A stretch of 64,000 nucleotides of DNA, from contig NZ_JACPOF010000021.1 in the NCBI RefSeq assembly GCF_016185115.1, forward strand, positions 372,001-436,000, written 5' to 3'. The position numbers were made by a program, and so were the translations under genes. This document shows, piece by piece, positions 53,893 through 62,295 of the stretch; position 1 is the first letter of the stretch; every line of letters starts with the position of its first letter. Origin of the DNA: Polaromonas sp. (GTDB lineage Bacteria > Pseudomonadota > Gammaproteobacteria > Burkholderiales > Burkholderiaceae_C). The notes below the pieces were generated by a model that saw only the letters and a program-made list of their open reading frames with translations, ran no database searches and was not told the origin of the DNA.

Positions 53893-54504
53893 ATGAACTG
53901 GCAAGAATTCACCGCCCTGCTGGTGCTGGCCACGGCGATGAGCTTCACGCCCGGGCCCAACACCACGCTCTCGACCGCGATTGCGGCCAACCACGGTCTC
54001 AGGCGGGCCCTGCCTTTTGCATTTTCAGTCGCCGCTGGCTGGGGCGTGCTGCTGACGCTGTGCGCGTGGGGACTGGGCGCGCTGGTGCTGGCGGTGCCGC
54101 TTCTGAGCATGGCCATCAAGGCCGTCGGTGTTGCTTACCTTTTATGGCTGGCTTTGAAGATCGCACGATCCAGCACGCTGAGCGAAGCCGATGCAAAACG
54201 CATGACCATAGGTTTCTGGCAGGGCGCTGCGCTGCAGTTCGTCAACATCAAGGCCTGGATGCTGGCGCTCGCCATTGTCAGCGGCTGGATAGCCGGACAC
54301 GCCGACTGGGGCCAGCGCCTGCTCATCGTGTTGCCCATCATGATGTTCTACGCCCTCAGCAGCAATGTGACGTACGCGCTGGCAGGCTCGCTGCTGCGCC
54401 ACTGGCTGGCGGGCCCTGCAGGCACGGGCCGCAGGTTGCGTGTCTTCAACCGCATCATGGCGGCAGTGCTGGTTGCAACCGCGCTGTGGATGCTGGCACT
54501 ATGA
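53893..54504 (+). CDS. LysE family amino-acid exporter
   Basis: 203 aa, about six hydrophobic segments. FTPGPNTTLSTAIAANHGLR is the LysE/RhtB N-terminal signature; GFWQGAALQFVNIKAWMLAL holds the mid-protein NxKxW motif. Exports amino acids or related metabolites. ATG 53893 preferred; an in-frame GTG nine bases earlier is weaker. Divergent from a MocR regulator and followed by aminotransferase, GST and PhzF genes, suggesting control of, or relief from, an amino compound. Confidence 0.92.
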   Translation: MNWQEFTALLVLATAMSFTPGPNTTLSTAIAANHGLRRALPFAFSVAAGWGVLLTLCAWGLGALVLAVPLLSMAIKAVGVAYLLWLALKIARSSTLSEADAKRMTIGFWQGAALQFVNIKAWMLALAIVSGWIAGHADWGQRLLIVLPIMMFYALSSNVTYALAGSLLRHWLAGPAGTGRRLRVFNRIMAAVLVATALWMLAL

Positions 54505-54641
54505 AGATCACACGCGACCGGCGCCAGAGCAAGCGCAAGCTGCCTGTCGGCCTGATGGACATGGCGGCCACGCCGCGGCGCCTGGTCACTGCAAAAAGCT
54601 GCGCCCTGGCAAAGATGCGAAACTCTTTTATTGCCCGCTGA
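54501..54641 (+). CDS. Possible 46-aa basic protein
   Basis: ATG 54501 overlaps the LysE stop (ATGA), giving translational coupling, and the frame ends at 54641, 33 bp before the aminotransferase start. The product is very basic (KITRDRRQSKRKLPVGLMDM) with no family I recognise. It may be a chance frame in a 170-bp spacer; the coupling arrangement is the only positive evidence. Confidence 0.3.
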   Translation: MKITRDRRQSKRKLPVGLMDMAATPRRLVTAKSCALAKMRNSFIAR

Positions 54642-54674
54642 CAACACATCAAAAAAACCATGGAAAAGACAAAC

Positions 54675-55850
54675 ATGAAATGGACACAGGCCGCACGCGC
54701 GGAAAAGATGAACCCCTCCTTCATCCGCGAAATCCTGAAGGTCACCGAGAAGCCCGGCATCATCAGTTTTGCCGGTGGCCTGCCTTCGCCCAAAACATTC
54801 CCGGTTGATGCGTTTGCAAAGGCCTGCGCCACCGTGCTGTCCACCGACGGCCAGGGCGCGCTGCAATATGCCGCCAGCGAAGGGTATGCGCCGCTGCGCG
54901 AATGGGTCGCCGCCTCGCTGCCCTGGGACATCGACCCGGCACAGGTGCTGATCACCACCGGCAGCCAGCAGGCGCTGGATTTGATCGCCAAGATCCTGAT
55001 CGACAAGGGCTCGCGTGTGCTGGTCGAGACACCGACCTACCTGGGCGCGCTGCAGGCCTTCACGCCCATGGAACCCGAGTTCGTGAGCGTGGCCGGCCAT
55101 GCCGACGGCATTGACGTGGACGACCTGGCCGCCAAGGCGCCCGGCGCACGCTTCATGTATGTGCTGCCCAACTTCCAGAACCCGACCGGCAACTCCATCA
55201 ACGAAGCCGGCCGTGTGGCGCTCAGTGCCGCCGCCGCCAAAGCCGGCCTGCCGCTGATTGAAGACAACCCTTATGGCGACCTGTGGTTCGACGCCCCGCC
55301 GCCGCTGCCACTGACAGCGCGCAACCCTGAGGGCTGCATCTACATGGGCAGCTTCAGCAAGACGCTGGCGCCCGGCCTGCGCCTGGGTTTTATGGTCGCG
55401 CCCAAAGAGCTGTACCCCAAGCTGCTGCAGGCCAAGCAGGCAGCCGATCTGCACACACCGAGCTTTAACCAGCGCATGGTGGTTGAGGTGCTCAAGGGCG
55501 GCTTTCTGGACCGCCACGTGCCGACGATTCGTGCGCTCTACAAATCGCAGCGCGACGCCATGCTGGCCGCGCTCGATAAAAACCTGGCCGGCACCGGCGT
55601 GACCTGGAACAAGCCCGCGGGCGGCATGTTCCTGTGGCTCAAGCTGCCCAAGGGCATGGATGCGGTCAAGCTGCTGCCGCTGGCGGTGGAGCGCAATGTG
55701 GCCTATGTACCCGGCGCGCCGTTCTACAGCGGCGAGGCCGAGCACGGCAACCTGCGCCTGTCGTTTGTGACGGCATCAGTCGAGCAGATCAACACCGGCA
55801 TTGCCGCGCTGGCCGAGGTCTTCAAGACCAACCTGCCCAAATCATCATGA
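54675..55850 (+). CDS. PLP-dependent aminotransferase, 2-aminoadipate (LysN) type
   Basis: 391 aa from ATG 54675; ATG 54660 is in frame and also possible. Class I fold: FAGGLPSPKTFPVDAFAKA, TGSQQALDLIAKILID, NFQNPTGNSI with the PLP-stacking region, EDNPYGDLWFD and the Schiff-base lysine in GSFSKTLAPGLRLGFM. The FAGGLPSP opening is typical of 2-aminoadipate/multi-substrate transaminases related to LysN. It lacks a DNA-binding domain, unlike the nearby MocR protein of similar fold. It overlaps the GST start by four bases. Confidence 0.92.
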   Translation: MKWTQAARAEKMNPSFIREILKVTEKPGIISFAGGLPSPKTFPVDAFAKACATVLSTDGQGALQYAASEGYAPLREWVAASLPWDIDPAQVLITTGSQQALDLIAKILIDKGSRVLVETPTYLGALQAFTPMEPEFVSVAGHADGIDVDDLAAKAPGARFMYVLPNFQNPTGNSINEAGRVALSAAAAKAGLPLIEDNPYGDLWFDAPPPLPLTARNPEGCIYMGSFSKTLAPGLRLGFMVAPKELYPKLLQAKQAADLHTPSFNQRMVVEVLKGGFLDRHVPTIRALYKSQRDAMLAALDKNLAGTGVTWNKPAGGMFLWLKLPKGMDAVKLLPLAVERNVAYVPGAPFYSGEAEHGNLRLSFVTASVEQINTGIAALAEVFKTNLPKSS

Positions 55851-56473
55851 GCACATTGCACATCTGGGGCCGCATGAGCTCCATCAACGTGCGCAAGGTG
55901 GTGTGGGCCGCGCAGGAGCTGGGGCTGGAATTCCAGCGCACCGAAGCGGGCGGCAGGTTTGGCGTGGTCAAGACGCCTGAATATATGGGCCTGAACCCGA
56001 ACTCGCTGGTGCCGGTGATTGAAGACGGCAGCTATGTGCTGTGGGAGTCGAACGTGGTGGTGCGCTATCTGTGCGCCAAACATTCACTGGGCACGCTTTA
56101 CCCCGAAGAGTTGCAACTGCGCTTTGATGCAGAGCGCTGGATGGACTGGCAGCAGACCACCTTCAGCCCCGCCGGGCGGGATGCTTTCTGGCAACTGATT
56201 CGCACGGCACCCGAAGCGCGCGACCATGCGCTGATCGAAAAATCAATCGCAGCCGTCGAGCCGCTTTTGCAAATGCTTGAAGCCCATCTGGCGGGACGCA
56301 GCTACATGACGGGCGGGCAGTTCACCATGGCCGACATTCCGGTGGCCTGCGAGATACACCGCTGGTTTGGCCTGCCGCAGCCGCGCAAGGCCTGGCCCAA
56401 CATCGAGCGCTGGTACGACAGCATCTGGAACCGGCAGACCACCAAGGGCGTACTGGACCAGCCCCTTTCATAA
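55847..56473 (+). CDS. Glutathione S-transferase
   Basis: 208 aa. Thioredoxin-like N-domain (LHIWGRMSSINVRKVVWAAQ) with Ser in SSINVRKV as the likely catalytic residue and the cis-Pro block SLVPVIEDGSYVLWES for glutathione binding; helical C-domain from about residue 90 (GGQFTMADIPVACEIHRWF). Soluble. Part of the coupled run aminotransferase-GST-PhzF; the role could be conjugation or isomerisation of an electrophile, not determinable. Confidence 0.92.
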   Translation: MSTLHIWGRMSSINVRKVVWAAQELGLEFQRTEAGGRFGVVKTPEYMGLNPNSLVPVIEDGSYVLWESNVVVRYLCAKHSLGTLYPEELQLRFDAERWMDWQQTTFSPAGRDAFWQLIRTAPEARDHALIEKSIAAVEPLLQMLEAHLAGRSYMTGGQFTMADIPVACEIHRWFGLPQPRKAWPNIERWYDSIWNRQTTKGVLDQPLS

Positions 56474-56484
56474 CAAAGCAAACC

Positions 56485-57492
56485 ATGCAAACCCGCCCCT
56501 TCAAGCAGATCGACGTCTTCACAGCCACCCCCTACTTCGGCAACCCGCTGGCGGTGGTGCTGGACGCGGCCGGGCTGGATGACGCGGCGATGCGGCGTTT
56601 TGCGAACTGGACCAACCTGTCGGAAACAACTTTCCTGTTGCCGCCCAGGGATGCGTCGGCTGACTACGCGGTACGCATCTTCACGCCGGGCGGCGAGCTG
56701 CCTTTTGCCGGCCACCCGACGCTGGGCAGCTGCCATGCATGGCTGCAGGCAGGCGGCAAGGCCAAACGAAAAGACGTGATCGTGCAGGAGTGCCAGGTCG
56801 GGCTGGTGCAGATACGGCAAGAAAAAGCGGGCCAGCGCCTGGCCTTTGCTGCGCCCCCGCTCAAGCGCTCAGCGCCCAGCCCGGTGCTGCTCGCACAGGT
56901 TGCGGCGGCACTTGGCCTGAAGGCCGCGCAGATCACAGCTGCGCAAACGCTGGACAACGGCCCGGTCTGGATGGGCCTGCTGCTGGACAGCCCGGAGACC
57001 GTGCTGCAACTGGCGCCCAACAACCTTGAACTCGGCAAGCTCAATGTGAAGATAGGTGTGGCGGGCCTTTATGAAAAGGCAGAAACCACACCGCTGATAG
57101 GTCGTGCCAACCGGGAAGCAAGAGCGTTTGCCCCCACGCTCCGCACTGGCGTGTCGTCGCTGCCCCCCGCGGGGGCTGAACTTGCTCGGGGCGGCCCGTC
57201 GCGGCGTTCGGCCGCTTCGATGGTCGCCAGCACTGAGGCCGGTAACCCTGACATAGAGGTACGCGCCTTCGCGCCCGGCATAGGCATCAACGAAGACCCG
57301 GTGACCGGCAGCTTCAATGCCGGATTGGCGCAATGGCTGATGGCCGATGGTTATGCGCCTGAAAACTACGTCGCATCGCAGGGCGTGTGCCTGAACCGTG
57401 CCGGGCTGGTTTACCTTGATCGTGATGCGAATGGCCAGGTGTGGGTGGGTGGTGAATCTGTGACCTGCATCGATGGAAACGTGACGCTCTGA
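56485..57492 (+). CDS. PhzF family isomerase/epimerase with an in-frame repeat insertion
   Basis: 335 aa; relatives are usually under 300. N-half: FKQIDVFTATPYFGNPLAVV, catalytic-type Glu in NLSETTFLLPP, FAGHPTLGSCHAWL. C-half: IEVRAFAPGIGINEDPVTGS. Between them, residues about 208-250 (REARAFAPTLRTGVSSLPPA and on) have no counterpart in the family and are encoded by a GC-rich dispersed repeat (57115-57230) whose length keeps the frame. The domain join may tolerate it as a surface loop, or the enzyme may be impaired. PhzF relatives isomerise or racemise amino-acid-like substrates, fitting the amino-acid theme of the cluster. Confidence 0.88.
   Translation: MQTRPFKQIDVFTATPYFGNPLAVVLDAAGLDDAAMRRFANWTNLSETTFLLPPRDASADYAVRIFTPGGELPFAGHPTLGSCHAWLQAGGKAKRKDVIVQECQVGLVQIRQEKAGQRLAFAAPPLKRSAPSPVLLAQVAAALGLKAAQITAAQTLDNGPVWMGLLLDSPETVLQLAPNNLELGKLNVKIGVAGLYEKAETTPLIGRANREARAFAPTLRTGVSSLPPAGAELARGGPSRRSAASMVASTEAGNPDIEVRAFAPGIGINEDPVTGSFNAGLAQWLMADGYAPENYVASQGVCLNRAGLVYLDRDANGQVWVGGESVTCIDGNVTL
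57115..57230. repeat. GC-rich dispersed repeat inside phzF
   Basis: Contains the hairpin GCCCCCCGCGGGGGC (57162-57176) with GCGTTTGCCCCCACGCTCCG before it and CTCGGGGCGGCCCGTCGC after. This is the 'CCCACGCTC...GCCCCC-GGGGGC' type repeat normally seen between genes in Comamonadaceae; a related C-run/G-run hairpin is at 11662-11690. The edges are approximate, judged from where the protein stops and resumes matching the PhzF family. Confidence 0.7.
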
Positions 57493-57526
57493 CGCATCAA
57501 GGTCCCGGACGCTTTAGGATGGCGTG

Positions 57527-58240
57527 ATGAAACCCCCGGCCCCGCCCATCACCCCGAGCTCGCGTGTCGACCACCTGGTGGTGGCTGCAGCCAGCCTGGC
57601 GCAGGGCGTGCAGTGGTGTGAAGCCACGCTGGGCATCACGCCCGGCCCCGGTGGCGAGCACCCGCTGATGGGCACACACAACCGGCTGTTCAGCATCGCG
57701 TCGGCGGATTATCCAAACGCCTATTTTGAAATCATCGCCATACAGCCGGGCGCAAGCACAACAAGACCGCCGGGCGCAAAACGCTGGTTTGATCTTGACG
57801 ACGGCCTGCTGCATGCGCGTCTTTTGTCGCACGGCCCGCAGCTCATCCACTTTGTCGCCAGCACGCCGCAGGCACAGGCCGGCATCAGGTCACTGGCCCG
57901 CCTGGGCCTTGATCGCGGCGAAGTGTTGCAGGCTTCGCGCCCCACGCCTCAAGGCCTGCTGAGCTGGAAGATCAGCGTGCGCCGTGACGGCCAGCGGCTG
58001 TTTTATGGCGGCCTGCCGACGCTGATTGAATGGGGGTCGGTACACCCGTCTGCCTCCATGCCGCCATCCGGCGTCACGCTGCAATCGCTGCATGCCAGCC
58101 ATGCGCGGCCTGATGCCTTGAGGGCAGCACATGAAGCCATAGGCCTTGCGAATGTCGATGTACTTCAGGGCAGGCCCAACCTTGTTGCCGTGCTGCAGAC
58201 GCCGCGTGGCCTTGTCACGCTTGAATCGGGAGGGCACTGA
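57527..58240 (+). CDS. VOC family protein, Glyoxalase_3 type
   Basis: 237 aa from ATG 57527 (in-frame GTG just before). SRVDHLVVAAASLAQGVQWC opens the first VOC motif; HPLMGTHNRLFSI, YFEIIAIQPGA and a second half-domain follow. The Glyoxalase_3-like pattern is one of single-chain, long VOC proteins without known substrate. Last of the co-directional genes after the MocR/LysE pair; 34 bp separate it from phzF. Confidence 0.82.
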   Translation: MKPPAPPITPSSRVDHLVVAAASLAQGVQWCEATLGITPGPGGEHPLMGTHNRLFSIASADYPNAYFEIIAIQPGASTTRPPGAKRWFDLDDGLLHARLLSHGPQLIHFVASTPQAQAGIRSLARLGLDRGEVLQASRPTPQGLLSWKISVRRDGQRLFYGGLPTLIEWGSVHPSASMPPSGVTLQSLHASHARPDALRAAHEAIGLANVDVLQGRPNLVAVLQTPRGLVTLESGGH

Positions 58241-58386
58241 GTGATATTTGGTTTGCACGAGTCCTTCTTTTCAACTTCCTGAGCTTTTCCCGGTCCTGCT
58301 TGCGCCTGTCGCGAAGGTGCTAACTGGCGTATGGAAGGTCACGCCGGTGACTTTGACAAGCTGAACACCGGCCCACAATCAGACCC

Positions 58387-59055
58387 ATGGGAACCCTCTA
58401 CCTTGTGCGCCACGGCCAGGCCTCGTTTGGCGCCGACGACTACGACGTGCTCAGCGACATGGGCTATCGCCAGGCCGTGCGCCTGGGCGAATGGTTCAAA
58501 TACAAGGGCATCACTTTTGATGCCGCCTTTACCGGAACGCTGCAAAGGCAGATCAAGACTTTTGCCGGCATCAATGAAGGCATGGGTGCCACCACGGATG
58601 CGGTCCGGTGGCCAGGCCTGAATGAATACGACAGCGAAGCCGTCATCAGCGCGATCCACCCGCACAAGCTTGAAAAAGCCACCACGCCCGAGATGTACCG
58701 CAACCATTTCAGGCTTTTGAAAGACGGCCTCAAACAATGGATGGATGGTGTCGTCAGCCCCAAGGGCATGCCTGACTACACCGGTTTTGTCTCAGGCGTC
58801 ACCAGCCTGCTGGACCATGTGCGCACCAACTTTGAAGGCAACGTGCTGGTGGTCTCCAGCGGTGGGCCGATATCCACCGCCGTAGGTCATGTGCTGGGCA
58901 CCAGCCCCGAAGCCACGATTGAACTCAACCTGCGCATACGCAACGCCTCGGTCACCGAGTTTGCCTTCACGCCCAAGCGCCATATGCTGGTGACCTACAA
59001 CACGCTGCCGCACTTCGACGCACATGAACATGCGGAGTTGATCACTTACGCCTGA
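58387..59055 (+). CDS. Histidine phosphatase family protein
   Basis: 222 aa. LVRHGQASFG carries the phosphorylated His9 (R8-H9-G10). The second catalytic histidine of the superfamily, normally in a 'xHGG' motif, is replaced by Ser in VVSSGGPISTAVGHVLG; a subgroup with SGGP at this place is known. Other parts fit: GEWFKYKGITFDAAFTGTLQ, GLNEYDSEAV. Role unclear (sugar-phosphate or protein phosphatase). Monocistronic, with a strong terminator after it. Confidence 0.88.
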   Translation: MGTLYLVRHGQASFGADDYDVLSDMGYRQAVRLGEWFKYKGITFDAAFTGTLQRQIKTFAGINEGMGATTDAVRWPGLNEYDSEAVISAIHPHKLEKATTPEMYRNHFRLLKDGLKQWMDGVVSPKGMPDYTGFVSGVTSLLDHVRTNFEGNVLVVSSGGPISTAVGHVLGTSPEATIELNLRIRNASVTEFAFTPKRHMLVTYNTLPHFDAHEHAELITYA

Positions 59056-59082
59056 GTCCTTAACCCAACTCCGCAGTACAGG

Positions 59083-59120
59083 CCCCAGACAGGTTACCGC
59101 CGGTCTGGGGGTTTGTTTTT
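59083..59120. terminator. Rho-independent terminator between convergent genes
   Basis: CCCCAGAC (59083-59090), a 12-nt loop, GTCTGGGG (59103-59110), then GTTTGTTTTT. It terminates the histidine phosphatase transcript; the T-tract runs into the stop codon of the convergent creatininase gene (59120-59122). Confidence 0.85.
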
Positions 59121-59959
59121 CAGCTTGGGTTGCGCAAGGTGTCGGCCGGCAGACTGTCGATCTCAAGCAGCAACTGCGCAAAGCTCTTGCCTGCGGCGTC
59201 AAGCACCGCACGACCCTTGTCGGCTGTGGCTGCGGCTGCGTTGCCTGCTGCGCCGTGGGGGTTGTAGTCCTGCATCTGCCAGGCCAGCTTGGCGCTTTTG
59301 CCATCGCCGAGGATGCTGAATTTCTGCGCGCGGTCTTTGGAGGTGGACTGGAAATCCTGCGCTTTGGCCATGTCGACCTGATGCGGCTTGAGCGCCAGCA
59401 TCATGGAGGTTTCAATGTCGCCCGCATGGATGCCGAAGCGGTGTTCTTCGGCGCTGAAGCGTTCGTTCACCAGCTCGTCGTTGTCGCCGACCAGCGGCAG
59501 GTTAAACCAGTTGACGCTGTAGACCAGCATGCCCAGCCGTGCACGCAGATCGCGCGCAACGATGTCGAGCATGCCGACCTGGCCGCCGTGTGAGTTGAGC
59601 AGCACCAGCTTTTTCACGCCGGTGGCGGCGACGGATTCTGCGATGTCCGTCCATAAACGAATCACGGTTTCGGACTTCAGCGTCAAGGTGCCTGCGAAAG
59701 CCGTGTGCTCGGGACTGAAGCCTATCGCCTGCGTGGGCAGAAACAGCACGGGCAAATCGGTTTGAAGATGCGGCAGCGCGGCCTGCACCACGCCGTCGGC
59801 CAGGGATGCATCGACGTTCAGCGGCAGGTGCGGGCCATGCTGCTCGACCGCAGCCACCGGCAGCACCGCGATGCAGCGCGCGAGGTCCAGGCCTGCGAAG
59901 TCGGGGCTTTTGAGGTCTGCCCAGAAGCGTGGGCGCTGCAATGGATGGCTGGCGGTCAT
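59120..59959 (-). CDS. Creatininase family protein
   Basis: 279 aa. Metal-binding blocks of the creatininase/amidohydrolase family: VAAVEQHGPHLPLNVDASLA (Glu, His, Asp), LVLLNSHGGQVGML and GIHAGDIETSMMLAL (His, Glu). The family includes creatininase, MftE and riboflavin-pathway FAPy deformylase; the substrate here is unknown. Overlaps the lipoprotein gene's stop by four bases. The 3' end shares a terminator with the convergent gene. Confidence 0.9.
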   Translation of the reverse strand: MTASHPLQRPRFWADLKSPDFAGLDLARCIAVLPVAAVEQHGPHLPLNVDASLADGVVQAALPHLQTDLPVLFLPTQAIGFSPEHTAFAGTLTLKSETVIRLWTDIAESVAATGVKKLVLLNSHGGQVGMLDIVARDLRARLGMLVYSVNWFNLPLVGDNDELVNERFSAEEHRFGIHAGDIETSMMLALKPHQVDMAKAQDFQSTSKDRAQKFSILGDGKSAKLAWQMQDYNPHGAAGNAAAATADKGRAVLDAAGKSFAQLLLEIDSLPADTLRNPS

Positions 59960-60387
59960 TTGCGTATTTTGACGGCAGCCAGCGCCACCTCGTGGTTTTG
60001 CCCGCCCTGACGCGCGACGGTGTAGGCGGCGTACAACTTCTGGCAGGTGTCGGCGTCGACCGCTGCATCGGCCAGCAACGCCGGCGTGGCTTCAAGCAAC
60101 TCGGTCATCACCACGGTTTTGCCTTCGCCTACCAGCACCTTGCGCACTTTGGCGATCATCTCGGCGACCTGCAGTTCGCTGGCCCTGCAGGCCTGCGCCG
60201 TAGCGGCCAGCGCCTTGCGTGCGCGAGCAGAAGCCGGGTCGTCTTCGCCCCTGGCGGCACCGGCATCAACAGAGGCAATACGCGCAGACAGCGAGGTGGC
60301 CACGGGCTCAGGTTTCTGCTCGCAGGCAGCGAGCAGGGCCGCGATGGTCAAAACGGCGGGCAGCAAAAAAGCGGTTTTTGTTCTCAT
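59956..60387 (-). CDS. Small predicted lipoprotein
   Basis: 143 aa; lipobox LLAAC at residues 18-22 after a normal leader. The mature part is helical and alanine-rich (LSARIASVDAGAARGEDDPA, CRASELQVAEMIAKVRKVLV) with two later Cys residues (CRAS, DTCQKL) that may form a disulfide. No family recognised. Coupled to the creatininase-family gene by an ATGA overlap and 29 bp after the radical SAM gene. Confidence 0.78.
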   Translation of the reverse strand: MRTKTAFLLPAVLTIAALLAACEQKPEPVATSLSARIASVDAGAARGEDDPASARARKALAATAQACRASELQVAEMIAKVRKVLVGEGKTVVMTELLEATPALLADAAVDADTCQKLYAAYTVARQGGQNHEVALAAVKIRK

Positions 60388-60416
60388 GGGTTTCCGGTGT
60401 TGACGCGTTGGCGGGT

Positions 60417-62027
60417 TCAGGCCGCGGCGGCGGCCTTTTGTATCTCGACGCGGTGCTGGTTCTGGCTGACATGGCGCTCCTGGCGCGCTGCGCGCAGTTT
60501 GCCGCCACCTGCGTCATTCGCCGGCCTCACTGCGGCCAGCAGGTCGGCCAGGCACTGCGGGCGCCCGCGCGCGCCGCTGGCCCTGTAGTCGGCCAACAAG
60601 GCAGAACGTACGGCATCAGGCAGCAGGCCGCGCTCTTCTGTCAGGTGCTGGAACAGCAGGTCATGCAGCTTTTCAAGCGCAAATTCGTGTGTCTTGCCGG
60701 TCGTGGCCCAGAGCCAGTCGCTGAAGGCGAGGAAGTTGCCAAAGGCCGAACCGGGCGACAGCAACAGCTCCAGCGCTCCAGAAAAGCGTCCTGAATTGGC
60801 GACCATCTCCCAGTAGCGCGCAAAACGCTTGATGCGCTGCATGCTGCTGAAATCAACCGTCGAGTTCTGCAGGATGGTGTAGGGCCTCTGCGGGTCATAG
60901 GTCATCGCAAAGTCCACCGTGTGGCGGGTGATGGGCGTGCCGCGCAGGCGTTTGAGGATGCCGAACTGGATCTCATGCGGCGCAAGCCCATGCAGGCGGT
61001 CAAAACCTTGGGCAAAACTCTGCAGCGTTTCGCCGGGCAGGCCGAAGATCAGGTCGGCATGCACATGCGCCTGGCTTTCATTGACCAGCCAGCGCAGGTT
61101 GTCTGCGGTCTTGAGGTTGTCCTGTTTGCGGGAGATGCGCTGCTGCACCTCGGGGTTAAAGCTCTGTATGCCCACCTCGAACTGCAGCGAGCCCGCCGGG
61201 AACTGTTTGATCAGATCTTTCAACCGGTCGGGCAGGCTGTCGGGCACGACCTCAAAATGCACAAAGAGATCGGGCGCCATGCGGTCCAGAAAGAACTGCA
61301 GGATACGCACCGAAAAATCAACCTTTAGATTGAAGGTGCGGTCTACAAACTTGAAGTTGCGTGCGCCGCGCTGATAAAGCGTGTCCATTTCGGCCATGAA
61401 GCGGTCGAGATCGAAGGCCCAGGCAGTCTTGTCGAGGGCGCTCAGGCAAAACTCGCATTTGAAGGGGCAGCCGCGCGAGGCCTCGACATACAGCAGGCGT
61501 TTCGAAAGGTCTTCGTCCGTATATTCGCTGTAGGGGAGCTCCAACGCTTCAAGCGCAGGCTGCTCGCCAGCAATCACCTTCATGAGGGGCTGCGGCCCAT
61601 CCAGCAAGGCGCGGCAGAGTTTTGGAAAGCTCACATCGCCCCAGCCGGTGACGATGTGATCGGCAAGGCGGCAAATCACCTGCTCGCCGGTTTCAAAGCT
61701 CACCTCGGGCCCGCCGAGCACGATCCTGATGTCCGGCCGCAGCGTTTTCAGCAGCTGCACGACCTGGGTGGTCTCGAACACATTCCATATATAAATGCCA
61801 AAGCCGATGACCCGGGGCGACAGCGCCAGCAGCTCTTCAACAATCTGCAGCGGCTTTTGCTGGATGACGAACTCGCGCAACTGCGTCTGCGCCCGCAAGC
61901 CGGCGCCGCCATGCGCGTCCATGTTGGCCAGCAGGTAACGCAGGCCCAGCGAGGCATGGATGTACTTCGCATTCAGCGTCGCCAGGACGATGGTGGGTAG
62001 CTGCGGCGACGTTTGCGGGGAAGGCAT
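60417..62027 (-). CDS. B12-binding domain radical SAM protein (DUF4080 type)
   Basis: 536 aa from ATG 62027. Residues 10-140: cobalamin-binding-like Rossmann domain (TIVLATLNAKYIHASLGLRY, IVLGGPEVSFE). Residues 170-390: radical SAM core with RGCPFKCEFCLSALDK (Cys-x3-Cys-x2-Cys), followed by DLIFGLPGETLQSF. A DUF4080 C-domain follows. Reaction unknown; relatives are often called methyltransferases. The open frame extends to 62174, but those 49 codons are repeat copy 5, not family sequence. Probably first gene of a three-gene unit with the lipoprotein and creatininase-like genes. Confidence 0.9.
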   Translation of the reverse strand: MPSPQTSPQLPTIVLATLNAKYIHASLGLRYLLANMDAHGGAGLRAQTQLREFVIQQKPLQIVEELLALSPRVIGFGIYIWNVFETTQVVQLLKTLRPDIRIVLGGPEVSFETGEQVICRLADHIVTGWGDVSFPKLCRALLDGPQPLMKVIAGEQPALEALELPYSEYTDEDLSKRLLYVEASRGCPFKCEFCLSALDKTAWAFDLDRFMAEMDTLYQRGARNFKFVDRTFNLKVDFSVRILQFFLDRMAPDLFVHFEVVPDSLPDRLKDLIKQFPAGSLQFEVGIQSFNPEVQQRISRKQDNLKTADNLRWLVNESQAHVHADLIFGLPGETLQSFAQGFDRLHGLAPHEIQFGILKRLRGTPITRHTVDFAMTYDPQRPYTILQNSTVDFSSMQRIKRFARYWEMVANSGRFSGALELLLSPGSAFGNFLAFSDWLWATTGKTHEFALEKLHDLLFQHLTEERGLLPDAVRSALLADYRASGARGRPQCLADLLAAVRPANDAGGGKLRAARQERHVSQNQHRVEIQKAAAAA

Positions 62028-62088
62028 GCGGTCATTATCAAACCAGCGAGGCGCCGGGCAGGGGCATAAAGCCCCAGGATGCACCCAA

Positions 62089-62266
62089 TTGCTATATTTT
62101 TCATAGCTGCTCACGTGCGTATTTATTGGGCTGGAGGCCGATTTGATGCCTGTAAATAGCATTTTCTGGCTCAAAAAACGTCTTTTCAGGGCCCCAAACC
62201 AGCGAAAAGCCCCAAAAGTTAACTCCCATATTAACTTTTGATCAAAATGTTAATATGCAGCTTAAC
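62089..62266 (-). repeat. Composite intergenic repeat, copy 5 (inverted)
   Basis: On the minus strand: two TTAAC-type sites (62249-62266 and 62218-62235), then a poorly conserved middle, the core AGGCATCAAATCGGCCTCCA, then ATAAATACGCACGTGAGCAG followed by CTATGAAAAATATAGCAA. Same order as the other copies. It lies between the divergent radical SAM gene and the XRE gene; its GAGCAGCTA end faces the radical SAM start and its palindromic end faces the XRE start. Confidence 0.88.
62218..62266 (+). promoter_or_regulatory. Paired 18-bp operator-like sites upstream of the XRE gene
   Basis: GTTAACTCCCATATTAAC (62218-62235) and GTTAATATGCAGCTTAAC (62249-62266) are 31 bp apart, about three helical turns, with the palindrome TTTTGATCAAAA (62236-62247) between them. 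The start codon of the XRE gene is 30 bp further on. Spacing and symmetry fit cooperative binding by a dimeric repressor, presumably the XRE protein itself (inference). The second site differs at only two positions from the site in repeat copy 3. Confidence 0.6.
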
Positions 62267-62295
62267 TTTTAACCAACCCTTGCACAGGAACCCCC

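Noticed and set aside
62028..62174. N-terminal extension of the radical SAM protein
   Set aside because: These 49 codons are composite repeat copy 5; the family N-terminus begins after ATG 62027.
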